From JBFWMG01 sp050251715 (GTDB lineage: Bacteria; Desulfobacterota; Desulfovibrionia; Desulfovibrionales; Desulfovibrionaceae): a stretch of 64,000 nt of DNA. The translations under genes were made by a program, and so were the position numbers. The notes below the pieces were generated by a model. The model was given only the letters and a program-made list of their open reading frames with translations. It made no database searches and had not been told where the DNA came from. Of this stretch, positions 37,758 through 46,279 are shown piece after piece. Position 1 is the first letter of the stretch, and each line of letters begins with the position of its first letter. The DNA lies in assembly GCA_050251715.1 (NCBI GenBank), contig JBFWMG010000002.1:124001-188000 (forward strand), in the 5' to 3' direction.

Positions 37758-40388
37758 ATGCCGTCAATAAACGACTTGTTGATGAAACTGCCGGTTCTCA
37801 AGGAATCGCGCATGGTGACCAACGGCTTTGCCGTGTGGCTCGCCTGGCGGGGCGACCTCAACCCCGCCGTGCCGCAGACGCTTGCCGACTATGGTGGCAT
37901 ACGCCTTGTGGATGCGCGCGACCAGTCCCTGTGGTTTTTCTTCAACGAGGACGTGTTTCTGTCCGTGGCGCGCCTGGAAATCTGGGCGCGTCTCAATCCG
38001 CTGCCGGTTTTCTCGCAGATCATTCCCGCCAAGCTGCTGCTGGGTTTCAAGCTGAATCTGACCATGGTCGTGGATTCGGCCCTGTCGTCCCAGGAGGCCA
38101 TGATTCCCGAGGAGTTCGAATCCTGGGTGCATACCAAGGCCGCCGAGGATGCGCGCCGGATTCCGGGGCTCACGTTCAGCGAGCCCCGCAAGGTGCGCGG
38201 CCTGTCCGCCGCCATGTGGCAGACCTTTGCCGCCGACCCGCGCCTGCCGTACGACTCTTCCCTGGGATGGTACATGGTGCTCAAGCCCCTCGGCAACCCC
38301 CTGGACAAGAACTTCCAGTCGGGCTGGCGGGCTTTTTTCAGGAAGATTGAAGAGATACTGCAACTGCTTAAATTCAAGTACCTGGTCCACGACAACTTCG
38401 TCATCTTCCCGCTGGGCCGCCTGCGCGAGCTGCGTCTGTTCTGCAAGGAATTTTTGGCCATGGTGCAGACGCTCAAGGACTCGGAGGACGAGGCCGAGGT
38501 TGCGCAGTATTGGCCGTGCGTGATGGCGACGGTGGGGAAAAAGGGCTATAATTTCAACAACGAATTGCCCAAGAAGATCCATCTGGACTGGGAAATGCTC
38601 ATGCCGGATTATCCGCACATGAGCTACCGCAGCGCCTTTTTGCTGGGCGAGGGGTTCAAGGTCAACGATGTCCGCTTTTCCGTGGATCAAAGCAAGATAG
38701 ACGACTGGTGCAACGTCAGCCTGTCCGACGATCAGACCAAGCAGCACGGCACCATCGCCATCGAGCTGCCCAAGCGCGTGGTGGCCGGGGTCGAGAGCGC
38801 CTGCTTCTACTGCGGCCTGCGCAACCACGCGGCTCCCGACTGTCCCACGCGCTCCTTTGAGCGGCTCAACGCGGGGGTATGGGACAAGATTTCCGCCATG
38901 ACCTTTGACGACATCAACCAGGGGTTTGCCAAGGTCGAGGAGTTTTTGGCCAAATATCCCACCGCGTCGGAGGGGCTGCGCGACGCCGTGGTGGGGGAGG
39001 AGCCGCAGCACAGGCTCGTCCAGGCGATTTTCGAGATCAACGCGCCGGTGCAGCACCGCATGATGTTCCTCATGTGGCGCTGCCGGGGCAAGGAGTTTCC
39101 GGGCGGGCTGACCCAGCTCATGGCTCCCGAAGAGATGGGCGTGAACCTGCAACCGGCGCTGGACAGCCTGCTGTCGGGCGAGTTGCTGCACGCGGACAAG
39201 TTTTTGTCACAGGCCACGGTCAAGGCGCCGCGCAGCTTCCAGACCCGTACCCTGCAAGGCTTCGTGGCCATGGAAAAGGGCGATCCGGCCAAGGCCGGGG
39301 CGTGCTGGAAAGAGGCGGAAGGACTCTCCAGTTCACCCATCCTGCAATCCTACCACATGTACTTGCAGGCCCGCGCCCTGGAAATGCAGGCGCGCTACCA
39401 GAGTGCCATCGCCATCTACAAGCAGGTGCTGCACCTTTCCCCCCGCTGGCTCGACGCCCTGTACCGCCAGGGGGTGTGCCTGGTCAAAATGGGATTCGCG
39501 GAACAGGCCATGGGCTTTTTCAGCGATCTTATCCGCAAGGATCCCCACATGTTCAACCGCACGCTCATCGATCCGGAGCTGGAACGCGGCCACCTGCACC
39601 TGCTCATGTCCCTGCATGGGCTGTGGAGGGATGCCGAGACCGCGTCCGCCGAGGAAAAGCTTGCGCTCATCGACCTGCACAAGGAGGCGGAGCGGTGGTT
39701 CTCCGACGACCATCCCTTTGCCCAGACCATGTTCGAGCGCATCGCCAACATGCACAAGCTGGCGGAGAGCGGCAATTTTGTGGGCTATCAGCGGATGATC
39801 CGAGGGCGCAAGCAGCTCGCCCGCGATTTCAAGCTCAAGATCGAGGAGGAGAGCAAGGGGCTCAAGGAACAGTTCCAGAGTTTTATGGACCGGTTGCGCG
39901 ATATCCGTGCCGAATCGGCGTGGTTCCCCTTTCCCAAGCTGCTGGTGGACTTCAACCGGGACTTCAATTTTTGCGCGAAGAACGTGAACTGGGCCTTGAA
40001 GCAGCATTTTCAGGTGGCCGAGACCTTCCGCCGCGCCCAGGATCTGTCCGAGAGCGTGACCAGCACCATCAAGCTGCTTGAGTCGCGGCTCAAGACCCTC
40101 AAGATCGTGCGTGACGCCACCTTGTTCATGCTCATCATGGGCAAGACCTTTTTCTGGCTCGAACTCATCGGCCTGGTGCTGTCCCTGGCGCTTTTGCCCC
40201 TGACCATCTATTACGGCTCCAAGATGGGGTATCCGTGGGCGGATGGGCTGGTGGTGAAGCAGAAGTGGGAGATCCAGAAGGGGCTCATCATGGCCATCAG
40301 CATCGGCGCCCTGGCGCTGGGCGCTTTCCGGGCCGCCGTGGGATTTGAAAAGAAAAAGCGCAAGCTCTTCGAACGCTACGGCGCCTGA
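37758..40388 (+). CDS. TPR-type membrane-anchored protein with a CCHC zinc-knuckle motif
   Basis: 876 residues, family not recognised. Residues 1-340 are a soluble domain with no known signature (e.g. LWFFFNEDVFLSVARLEIWA). At C349-C362 stands CFYCGLRNHAAPDC, an exact C-x2-C-x4-H-x4-C zinc knuckle. Residues ~480-640 contain TPR-like helices (LQSYHMYLQARALEMQARYQ, PRWLDALYRQGVCLVKMGFA). A long charged coiled region follows near 690-780, and two hydrophobic segments close the protein (FFWLELIGLVLSLALLPLTI and LIMAISIGALALGAFRAAVG), leaving a basic tail. The likely topology is a large cytoplasmic domain anchored at the C-terminus. The ATG at 37758 is preceded by GGGA ten bases upstream. Divergent from the MoaE-like gene, 117 bases apart; no operon partner. 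Confidence 0.75.
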   Translation: MPSINDLLMKLPVLKESRMVTNGFAVWLAWRGDLNPAVPQTLADYGGIRLVDARDQSLWFFFNEDVFLSVARLEIWARLNPLPVFSQIIPAKLLLGFKLNLTMVVDSALSSQEAMIPEEFESWVHTKAAEDARRIPGLTFSEPRKVRGLSAAMWQTFAADPRLPYDSSLGWYMVLKPLGNPLDKNFQSGWRAFFRKIEEILQLLKFKYLVHDNFVIFPLGRLRELRLFCKEFLAMVQTLKDSEDEAEVAQYWPCVMATVGKKGYNFNNELPKKIHLDWEMLMPDYPHMSYRSAFLLGEGFKVNDVRFSVDQSKIDDWCNVSLSDDQTKQHGTIAIELPKRVVAGVESACFYCGLRNHAAPDCPTRSFERLNAGVWDKISAMTFDDINQGFAKVEEFLAKYPTASEGLRDAVVGEEPQHRLVQAIFEINAPVQHRMMFLMWRCRGKEFPGGLTQLMAPEEMGVNLQPALDSLLSGELLHADKFLSQATVKAPRSFQTRTLQGFVAMEKGDPAKAGACWKEAEGLSSSPILQSYHMYLQARALEMQARYQSAIAIYKQVLHLSPRWLDALYRQGVCLVKMGFAEQAMGFFSDLIRKDPHMFNRTLIDPELERGHLHLLMSLHGLWRDAETASAEEKLALIDLHKEAERWFSDDHPFAQTMFERIANMHKLAESGNFVGYQRMIRGRKQLARDFKLKIEEESKGLKEQFQSFMDRLRDIRAESAWFPFPKLLVDFNRDFNFCAKNVNWALKQHFQVAETFRRAQDLSESVTSTIKLLESRLKTLKIVRDATLFMLIMGKTFFWLELIGLVLSLALLPLTIYYGSKMGYPWADGLVVKQKWEIQKGLIMAISIGALALGAFRAAVGFEKKKRKLFERYGA

Positions 40389-40634
40389 TCGACCCAAGGC
40401 GTGGCTCCGCGCCGGACGCAATGACGCCGCACTGCTCGAAAAGTCCTGGCGACCGGCCATCGTCGCGCAATTCCTCATTGAAAACATGCTGGACCATGTG
40501 GCGCGCCTTTGCCCGCCGCGTTGCGCGCCGCTTGCGCTCCGGCCGGTGACGCACTGGCGCGCCCAGGCGCGGCCAGGCGCGGCCGGACATATGTCGCGCC
40601 GCCTTCATGGGCAAGCCATCTGCAAGGAGCGGAT

Positions 40635-41402
40635 ATGAAGATAGCCTTTGCCGGGAAGGGCGGGGTGGGCAAAACCACGCTCACGGCCTGGACCGCGCGG
40701 TATCTGGCCGCGCAAGGACATGACGTCTGGCTCGTGGACGCGGATACCGCCCTGTCCCTGGGGCAGGCGTGCGGCCTCGATCCCCGGGCGTTGCCCGAGG
40801 CGTTGGTGCGGCGTGAAACGCTTATCCGCGAACGGATAGGCTCCGGCATCATCAATCTCAACCCCGAGGTGGCCGACCTGCCCGCCGCCTTGTCCGTGCC
40901 TGTGCCCATGCCCGGCACGCGGCACGGAGGCACTGTCCGGCTGCTGGTCATGGGCACGGTGACCAATGCGGGCGGCGGCTGCGCCTGCGAGGCCAACGCC
41001 CTGCTCAAGGCGCTGCTCGCGCATCTGGTGCTGGACACGGACGAGTGGGTGCTGGTGGATCTGGAAGCCGGGGTGGAGCATCTGGGCCGGGGCACGGTGG
41101 CTGCGGTGGACGCGCTGGTGGTTGTCAGCGAGCCGAGCCGCCGGGGGCTGGACACGGCCCGCGAGGTGTCGCGCATGGCCGCCGACCTGGGGCTTGCCAA
41201 CCAGGCGCTGGTGCTCAACCGTCACGCGGGCGACGTGCCGCCGCTGGGCCCGGGGCTGCCCGAACGCGTGGTGCCCATCCCGCCGCTGGCGGGACTGGCG
41301 GCGCGCCAGCTCACGGACGCGTCCGTGCTGGGACTGCCCGAGGCGGACGCCGTTGACGGCTACGTGGGGCGGCTGGTGGATATGCTGGCTTCCGGAGCGT
41401 AG
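40635..41402 (+). CDS. CooC-like ATPase (MinD/ParA superfamily, nickel-insertion type)
   Basis: Cytoplasmic P-loop ATPase of 255 residues. The deviant Walker A loop is IAFAGKGGVGKTTLTAW with the signature Lys, Walker A' reads WLVDADTALSLGQACG, and a CxC pair appears in NAGGGCACEANALL, at the place where CooC dimers bind one nickel or zinc. CooC loads nickel into carbon monoxide dehydrogenase in anaerobes, so the same role is likely. However, no cooS or other nickel gene is in the window, so the client is unknown. ATG 40635 follows AAGGAG by six bases. Preceded by about 245 bases without a gene. Confidence 0.85.
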   Translation: MKIAFAGKGGVGKTTLTAWTARYLAAQGHDVWLVDADTALSLGQACGLDPRALPEALVRRETLIRERIGSGIINLNPEVADLPAALSVPVPMPGTRHGGTVRLLVMGTVTNAGGGCACEANALLKALLAHLVLDTDEWVLVDLEAGVEHLGRGTVAAVDALVVVSEPSRRGLDTAREVSRMAADLGLANQALVLNRHAGDVPPLGPGLPERVVPIPPLAGLAARQLTDASVLGLPEADAVDGYVGRLVDMLASGA

Positions 41403-41490
41403 GCGGCGCGGGGGACGGACGGTACTGGCCGTGCGCCTCTGCGGCCAGGCTCAGGGCATGGTTCTTTGCTGTGGGGAACAGGGTGCGGGC

Positions 41491-41524
41491 ACAAAAAAAA
41501 AGGCGGAAGGAAACCTTCCGCCTT
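41491..41524 (-). terminator. Intrinsic terminator of dsrC
   Basis: AAGGCGGAAGG (41500-41510) and CCTTCCGCCTT (41514-41524) form a perfect 11-bp stem, followed on the minus strand by nine T residues, 23 bases after the dsrC stop. A textbook terminator, consistent with a very abundant monocistronic message. Confidence 0.95.
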
Positions 41525-41546
41525 CAACTTGTAAAACGAGAGCGGT

Positions 41547-41864
41547 CTAGACGCAGCCGGTGGGCTTGGGCAGACCAGCCATCTTACAAGCTCCCTTGCC
41601 CGGGCCGGACGGGAACAGCTCGTAGATGTGCTTCAGCTTGAAGCCGGTGACCTTGGACAGAATGCGCACCATGGGGGCGATGCCGTTCTTGCGGTAGTAG
41701 TCCTGCAGGAAGTCAATGACCTTTTGGTGTTCTTCGGTCAGATCCTTGATGCCTTCGGACTCCTTCACGTAGTCGACCCACTCGGTGCTCCAGTCGTCAA
41801 ACTTTTGCAGGAAGCCGTCTTCGTCGACATCGAACTGTTTGCCCTTGAAATCAACAACTGCCAT
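41547..41864 (-). CDS. dsrC: DsrC, sulfur-carrier partner of dissimilatory sulfite reductase
   Basis: Small cytoplasmic protein (105 residues) that accepts sulfur from DsrAB during sulfite reduction and passes it as a trisulfide toward the membrane complex. It begins MAVVDFKGKQFDVDEDGFLQ and contains the family helices TEEHQKVIDFLQDYYRKNGI and APMVRILSKVTGFKLKHIYE. It ends GACKMAGLPKPTGCV: both functional cysteines, C93 and the penultimate C104 eleven residues apart, are present, which separates true DsrC from TusE and other homologues. A perfect AAGGAGGT stands before the ATG. It has its own terminator and a structured leader. The YcaO and methyltransferase genes lie directly upstream on the same strand; dsrAB is not in the window, as is usual in sulfate reducers. 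Confidence 0.97.
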   Translation of the reverse strand: MAVVDFKGKQFDVDEDGFLQKFDDWSTEWVDYVKESEGIKDLTEEHQKVIDFLQDYYRKNGIAPMVRILSKVTGFKLKHIYELFPSGPGKGACKMAGLPKPTGCV

Positions 41865-41949
41865 GTCAAACCTCCTTAAGGGATGTGTCTGTAGTCTTTG
41901 TAACCTGCCTGAGCCTGTAACCAAAGCAATCTGCCACGCAGATCCTTTG

Positions 41950-42046
41950 AAAAAACAGCGATGGCGCTGTTCTTATCTGATGGAAGGTGGCAGTGCTCCA
42001 CCCGCAAACATTATATCTCCCTAATTTGTAAGCAAACCGTTGTCAA
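41950..42046 (-). promoter_or_regulatory. dsrC promoter region and terminator-like leader hairpin
   Basis: On the minus strand a consensus TTGACA (42046-42041) and TATAAT (42015-42010) are seen 25 bases apart, too far for one promoter, so either may pair with a weaker partner. Downstream, AACAGCG (41971-41965) and CGCTGTT (41960-41954) form a perfect stem followed by T residues to 41950, i.e. an intrinsic terminator inside the dsrC leader. A second stem ATCTGC/GCAGAT lies just after it. Confidence 0.6.
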
Positions 42047-42090
42047 TCCAAAAATTGTGACAGAAGGCACATGCGCGGGAAAGTGTGCGC

Positions 42091-43824
42091 TTATGTGGCC
42101 TGTTTCTCTAGTTCATCCAGGTGGTTGCGAACGAAGTCAAGGGATGGGTCGAGTTTGAGCGCCGTCTCCAGATAATCCCGGGCCTGATCGGTCTGGCCCA
42201 GGTGCTTGCAGCACACGCCGAGGTTGGCGAGGTCCATGACCGAGCCGCGGTCGATGCCCAGGGCACTGTTGAAATTCGCCGCCGCCGCCGCATAATCGCC
42301 CTGCTTGAACCGCGCCACCCCACGCAGATTATGGTACTCTTTCACCTCGGGGCACAGGGCTATGGCGCGGTCGAGCGAGGGGATGGCCTCCTGCCACGCG
42401 CCCAATTGGGTGCGGGCGTAGGCGGTGTAGAACGCGGCCATGGCCTTTTTCTCGTCATCGGGCTGCAACGGCTCGGCCAGGGCGAACTGGGTGGCCGCCT
42501 CGGCGGCATCGTCCAGGCGCAGGCTGAGCACCCCCTTGAAGAACGCCATGAAATGGGCGTCCGGATACACCTCGTCCAGCACCTCGAACCCTGCGAAGGC
42601 CTCGCCGGGGTCGGCCTCTTCGGCCAGGATGCGGCCCACGAAGAGCCCCAGGCTGGCGTGGTGGTCGCGCTCGCGGAAGCCGAAGCCGGGCACGAAATTG
42701 TAGTTGGCGCACAGTGCGAGCGTTGGGTGGGCCGTGGACACGGCATACAGCGTGAAGTCCCGCTCCATGAGCCCCGCCGCCAGCGAGCGCAGTTCGGCCA
42801 GGATGTCTTCGCGCGCCACCGTGGGCAGGGACGAGAGCGGCACGCACGGGCCGTTGCGCAGCCAGTCGATCTGGGCCAGTTCCGTATATTTGGTCAGGCC
42901 CGACGCCTCGTATACCGCGCCGGAGTCGAAATCGCCCGCCAGCTGCGCCACCTCGGTCAGCGCCCGGATGGCCGCCTTTTCCGGTGATGCCGCCGTGCCC
43001 GCCGTGTACACGATTTCGGACACGCCGGGAAATGTCGCCGGATCCCACGCCACCGCCGCCACCGTGGGCACGGGCATGCCCAGGGTGAAATCCTTGAGCA
43101 CCACCTGGATGCCGTTGGCCGCGAAACACCCCATAAGCCGCGCCAGCACCGGGTCGTCGCATCCCTCCAGGGTCAGGGTGGGCAGTTCGGGCTCGGTGCG
43201 GTCGATGCGCGCGCACACATGGCGTTCCACCAGTTCGCAGGCGCCTTGGAAGATGGATTCCTCAAAGGTGTTTCCGGCGGACGATCCGTTGAATTCGTTG
43301 AGTTTTTTGAACCAGTCCAGCGGCACGTACTCTTCGCGCTCCTCGGCCAGGTTGAGCGCCGGGCAGAACCGCCAGCGCACCGTGTCCAGCACCCGCACCG
43401 CGTCTTTGGGCGCAATGGTCTCGCCCACGCTCTGGATGATGCGCGCCACGTCCATGACCTTGCCCGGCCACCTGGCCTGGGCCTCGCTATAGGTCAGCGG
43501 CTCGAAATGGGTTTCGTCGGCCCAGAAGGTGAAGAAGCTGTACCGCTCCACCAGTTCCATGAGCGCCGAGGCCTCGGCCTGGATGGGGGATGCGCCCTTG
43601 CCCATTTGCTTGCGCGTGGGCATGATGCGCCGCGCCGCGTCGCCGCACTCGGAGACAAAGACGGGAATGCCCAGCCTGCCGGAATCGATGCGGCGGATTT
43701 CGGAGAGGATGTCGCTGCCCTGCTGGCCCAGCACGCGTTTGACGCGCGCCACGGTCTCCTCGGGGGGAACGGCCTTGTCCTGGTCGGATGTGTACGCCTT
43801 GGCGCAGGAAGTCAGTCGCATCAT
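42091..43824 (-). CDS. YcaO-domain protein with C-terminal TPR region
   Basis: 577-residue YcaO-family enzyme. YcaO proteins use ATP to activate peptide backbones for azoline or thioamide formation. The YcaO core occupies ~15-400: KGASPIQAEASALMELVERY and GNTFEESIFQGACELVERHV carry the Glu-rich ATP/Mg-binding helices, and EIVYTAGTAASPEKAAIRAL is the next conserved block. The C-terminal ~170 residues are TPR helices (AFYTAYARTQLGAWQEAIPS, DLANLGVCCKHLGQTDQARD). The overall plan resembles E. coli YcaO, which also has a TPR end. Its ATG (43824, or the adjacent 43821) overlaps the methyltransferase stop in an ATGA junction, so translation is coupled. dsrC follows ~226 bases downstream. No TfuA partner or precursor peptide is visible. 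The substrate is unknown. Confidence 0.88.
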   Translation of the reverse strand: MMRLTSCAKAYTSDQDKAVPPEETVARVKRVLGQQGSDILSEIRRIDSGRLGIPVFVSECGDAARRIMPTRKQMGKGASPIQAEASALMELVERYSFFTFWADETHFEPLTYSEAQARWPGKVMDVARIIQSVGETIAPKDAVRVLDTVRWRFCPALNLAEEREEYVPLDWFKKLNEFNGSSAGNTFEESIFQGACELVERHVCARIDRTEPELPTLTLEGCDDPVLARLMGCFAANGIQVVLKDFTLGMPVPTVAAVAWDPATFPGVSEIVYTAGTAASPEKAAIRALTEVAQLAGDFDSGAVYEASGLTKYTELAQIDWLRNGPCVPLSSLPTVAREDILAELRSLAAGLMERDFTLYAVSTAHPTLALCANYNFVPGFGFRERDHHASLGLFVGRILAEEADPGEAFAGFEVLDEVYPDAHFMAFFKGVLSLRLDDAAEAATQFALAEPLQPDDEKKAMAAFYTAYARTQLGAWQEAIPSLDRAIALCPEVKEYHNLRGVARFKQGDYAAAAANFNSALGIDRGSVMDLANLGVCCKHLGQTDQARDYLETALKLDPSLDFVRNHLDELEKQAT

Positions 43825-44558
43825 GAGATTTGTTGGCGCGGACGCAGGCGGTGGATGGTCACGATTTGGCATTCCGGGGACGCCGCGTCCGTCTTTTCCT
43901 TGAAGCCGATGTTTTTTTCCTGAATGTGGAACACCTCATCGGCAAGACTGAGGAATTTTTTCCCTTTGCGGGTGTAGTTGTGGGACAGCACGGCCTCGGC
44001 CTCGGGCGTGGCGGCCAGGTGGTGCAGCAGGAACTTGACCAGCCCCCGGCCGAAGGCTTCCTTGTACATGATCTCGCAGCCCAGGATGAGGTCGAAGCGT
44101 TCGTCCAGCCTGTCGTTGATGAAATCGATGCGGCGCACGCGCACCCGATCCCCCAGGTTGTTCGTGAGCGCGTTGATGCGCGTGAAGAGCAGGGCGTCGG
44201 GATCAATGTCGGAAAGGGTGACCTGCGCGCCCCAGGCGGCGGCGAACAGGCCCGCCACGCCCACGCCCGCGCCAAGTTCCAGCACGCGCTGGCCCTCAAG
44301 CGGCATGCGGCGCAGGAAATAGCTTGTCAGGATGGCCGAGGGCCAGATCATGGCCCAAAACGGCAATTGCAGCGCCTCGTCCCGTGTGGTTTCGGCCAGC
44401 CGGTCCACGTATTCGGTCATGTTGGTGATTTGCAGCATGTGCAATGTCACGCCGGCCACGCTGACGGGCTCGAACGCGACCTGGAACTTGCCCTGCGCGT
44501 GGGCGAGCAGGTCGTCCAGGGTGGCGGCTTCCAGTTGTGCGGTGGTCATATCGGCCAT
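43821..44558 (-). CDS. SAM-dependent methyltransferase (METTL/PrmA-like, probable protein methylase)
   Basis: Cytoplasmic 245-residue class I methyltransferase. Motif I is RVLELGAGVGVAGLFAAAWG, followed by VTLSDIDPDALLFTRINA, with the acidic residue closing strand 2 and the DxDP that contacts SAM adenosine. FDLILGCEIMYKEAFGR is the motif IV region, in which E/D-x-x-Y replaces NPPY, as in lysine or protein methyltransferases of the Methyltransf_16 type rather than DNA or rRNA base methylases. LPFWAMIWPSAILTSYF near residue 70 matches the pre-motif helix. ATG 44558 follows GGAG by about seven bases. Its stop overlaps the YcaO start. The tRNA transcript ends upstream, so this gene must have its own promoter, which I could not pinpoint. 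Confidence 0.87.
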   Translation of the reverse strand: MADMTTAQLEAATLDDLLAHAQGKFQVAFEPVSVAGVTLHMLQITNMTEYVDRLAETTRDEALQLPFWAMIWPSAILTSYFLRRMPLEGQRVLELGAGVGVAGLFAAAWGAQVTLSDIDPDALLFTRINALTNNLGDRVRVRRIDFINDRLDERFDLILGCEIMYKEAFGRGLVKFLLHHLAATPEAEAVLSHNYTRKGKKFLSLADEVFHIQEKNIGFKEKTDAASPECQIVTIHRLRPRQQIS

Positions 44559-44620
44559 GTGTGGCTCCGTCCAAGGTGTCTGCCCGCCCGGGCGGGCCAT
44601 ATTGCGGCCCGTGGGCCTCG

Positions 44621-44652
44621 AAAAAAAGCCGGCGCAAGGGCCGGCTTTTTTT
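44621..44652 (-). terminator. Terminator of the tRNA-Cys/tRNA-Gly unit
   Basis: GCCGGC (44628-44633) pairs with GCCGGC (44640-44645), flanked by seven A on one side and seven T on the other, so it can terminate in both directions. It lies seven bases after the tRNA-Gly end. Confidence 0.85.
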
Positions 44653-44658
44653 ATGTCG

Positions 44659-44734
<76 letters not shown>

Positions 44735-44740
44735 GAGAGG

Positions 44741-44815
<75 letters not shown>

Positions 44816-44873
44816 TCAATCGACTCGAACGATCCGCTTTTCACAAAAAAACGCCCGTGTTGCCGAGGAGGGG

Positions 44874-44903
44874 TACCTAGCAAAAAAACGGGCGCACCGT
44901 CAA
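44874..44903 (-). promoter_or_regulatory. tRNA-Cys/Gly promoter
   Basis: TTGACG (44903-44898) and TAGGTA (44879-44874) are 18 bases apart on the minus strand, with a GC-rich CCCCTCC discriminator after the -10, as expected for stringently controlled stable RNA promoters. Confidence 0.6.
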
Positions 44904-45244
44904 CGGAAAAAGCGGGGGAAAAGAACGACGCCGGTTATTTTGTCCTGGGCGCCGGGCGGCTAAAGGCAATAAATCCGGGCAAGGAAAGGCATCACAGGCG
45001 GACAAGGACGCGCCATATGCCGCTTGCCGGTGGGCGCCGCGCCGGAAAAACGCCCCGGGCGAACGCCGTTGACTGTCCGCTCAGGCGTTCCCGAAGCAGA
45101 CCGGAAAGGGGGGGAGTGGAGAAGGGGATGCTGGCGACTCGATGGGGCCGTGCGATGCCGCGTGGGCAAAACAGGGCTGCCGGAAGAGTGCACGCCACAG
45201 GCAACGGCATGGCGATCCCCATCGGCGGCCTGCTGGCCCAAAAC
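44904..45244. other. Intergenic region, no gene seen
   Basis: About 340 bases between the Cys/Gly tRNA promoter and the terminator of the second tRNA-Gly. The open frames here show no family resemblance or ribosome-binding sites. Confidence 0.5.
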
Positions 45245-45271
45245 AAAAAAGGGCCGGTAAAACCGGCCCTT
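45245..45271 (-). terminator. Terminator of the second tRNA-Gly
   Basis: AAGGGCCGGT (45245-45254 region, ending 45258) pairs with ACCGGCCCTT (45262-45271), loop AAA, and a run of T follows on the minus strand. Located ten bases after the tRNA end. Confidence 0.93.
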
Positions 45272-45280
45272 GGTGTCGTG

Positions 45281-45355
<75 letters not shown>

Positions 45356-45385
45356 TCACGTGGTGCGCTCAAGCGCGAGGAAATG

Positions 45386-45414
45386 TCTCTAACCGCAGGC
45401 CCATCAGGTGTCAA
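45386..45414 (-). promoter_or_regulatory. Promoter of the second tRNA-Gly
   Basis: Consensus TTGACA (45414-45409) and TAGAGA (45391-45386) with 17-base spacing, about 30 bases before the mature tRNA 5' end. Confidence 0.65.
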
Positions 45415-45451
45415 GCGAGACGATGCATTTTTTTCAAATTTCCCGTCGCGG

Positions 45452-46273
45452 TCATCCGCGAACCAGCACCACGCGCCGCACGCCGGACAACTGCCGGAAC
45501 GAGTCGCCCCGCGCCACGCCGTCCATGACCATGCCCGCGTCCGTCACCACCACGCCCGCCAGCGCATGGACGCCGTGCTCGAAGAGCACCGGCGCAAGCG
45601 GCGTGCCAGGCCCGAGCACCATGACGAACGCCCCCGGCGCGCACAATGCCAACAGGCCGCCCATGGTTCCGTTTTGCAAGGCCATGGACGTGATGGCCAC
45701 CACGTCGGCGCGCGGTATGATGCCGTCCGCGTCGGACGCGGGCAGGTCGCCCGGCCGGGGGTTGATTTCGAGCACCCACAGCGCCGCGAATTCCGGCCCC
45801 ATCTTTTCCACGAACGGGAAATGGCCCACCACCGCCACGCGCTTGCCCGCGCCATGCCGGTAGATCAATTCCTGGCCGGACACCTCGTCCCGCGCATCCG
45901 GTGTCGGCAACAGGGCGTTGCACGCCGCCAGCGCCCAACTCGGCGCGAGCGGCGCGTCCCGCCGCAGGGCGCCCAGTTCGCGGGCGATCGCCAGCGCGCT
46001 CGTGCCGGAGGGAGGCGGCCCTTCATGCCCGTCCATCTTGACTTGTTTCATTTCGGACGCATTATGTATGACGCGCGCGGCTAGCCCCAGACGGGGCATG
46101 TGGCCGGGACGCGCTGTGCGCACCGCCGCCAGGTGGCTGCCGCACACGGCGGCGTCCACCGGATCCCGCGCGTGGGGCGAGCGCGCCACCTGGTCGAGCA
46201 GGGCGGCGCAGAGCGCCACATGGTTTTTTGTTACCGGGACCGGGCTGGGTTGGGGCTGTGTGTGTTGGTTCAT
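45452..46273 (-). CDS. DUF364-type putative heavy-metal chelation protein
   Basis: 273-residue cytoplasmic protein. The C-terminal half fits DUF364: GKRVAVVGHFPFVEKMGPEF, then LWVLEINPRPGDLPASDAD, then ADVVAITSMALQNGTMGGLL and FVMVLGPGTPLAPVLFEHGV. These are the glycine-rich loop and Rossmann-like strands of the family; the motif TSMALQNGT corresponds to the conserved TxSxxxNxT segment. Biochemical function is unproven; the name comes from structural comparison. The ATG at 46273 is the only reasonable start and lies where transcription from the predicted promoter (46280-46307) would begin, so the message may be leaderless. Divergent from dksA. Confidence 0.8.
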   Translation of the reverse strand: MNQHTQPQPSPVPVTKNHVALCAALLDQVARSPHARDPVDAAVCGSHLAAVRTARPGHMPRLGLAARVIHNASEMKQVKMDGHEGPPPSGTSALAIARELGALRRDAPLAPSWALAACNALLPTPDARDEVSGQELIYRHGAGKRVAVVGHFPFVEKMGPEFAALWVLEINPRPGDLPASDADGIIPRADVVAITSMALQNGTMGGLLALCAPGAFVMVLGPGTPLAPVLFEHGVHALAGVVVTDAGMVMDGVARGDSFRQLSGVRRVVLVRG

Positions 46274-46279
46274 ATGCCC

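Noticed and set aside
42091..43824. RiPP (bacteriocin) biosynthetic cluster around YcaO
   Set aside because: No precursor peptide, dehydrogenase, E1-like partner or exporter is adjacent; the YcaO has a TPR end like housekeeping homologues.
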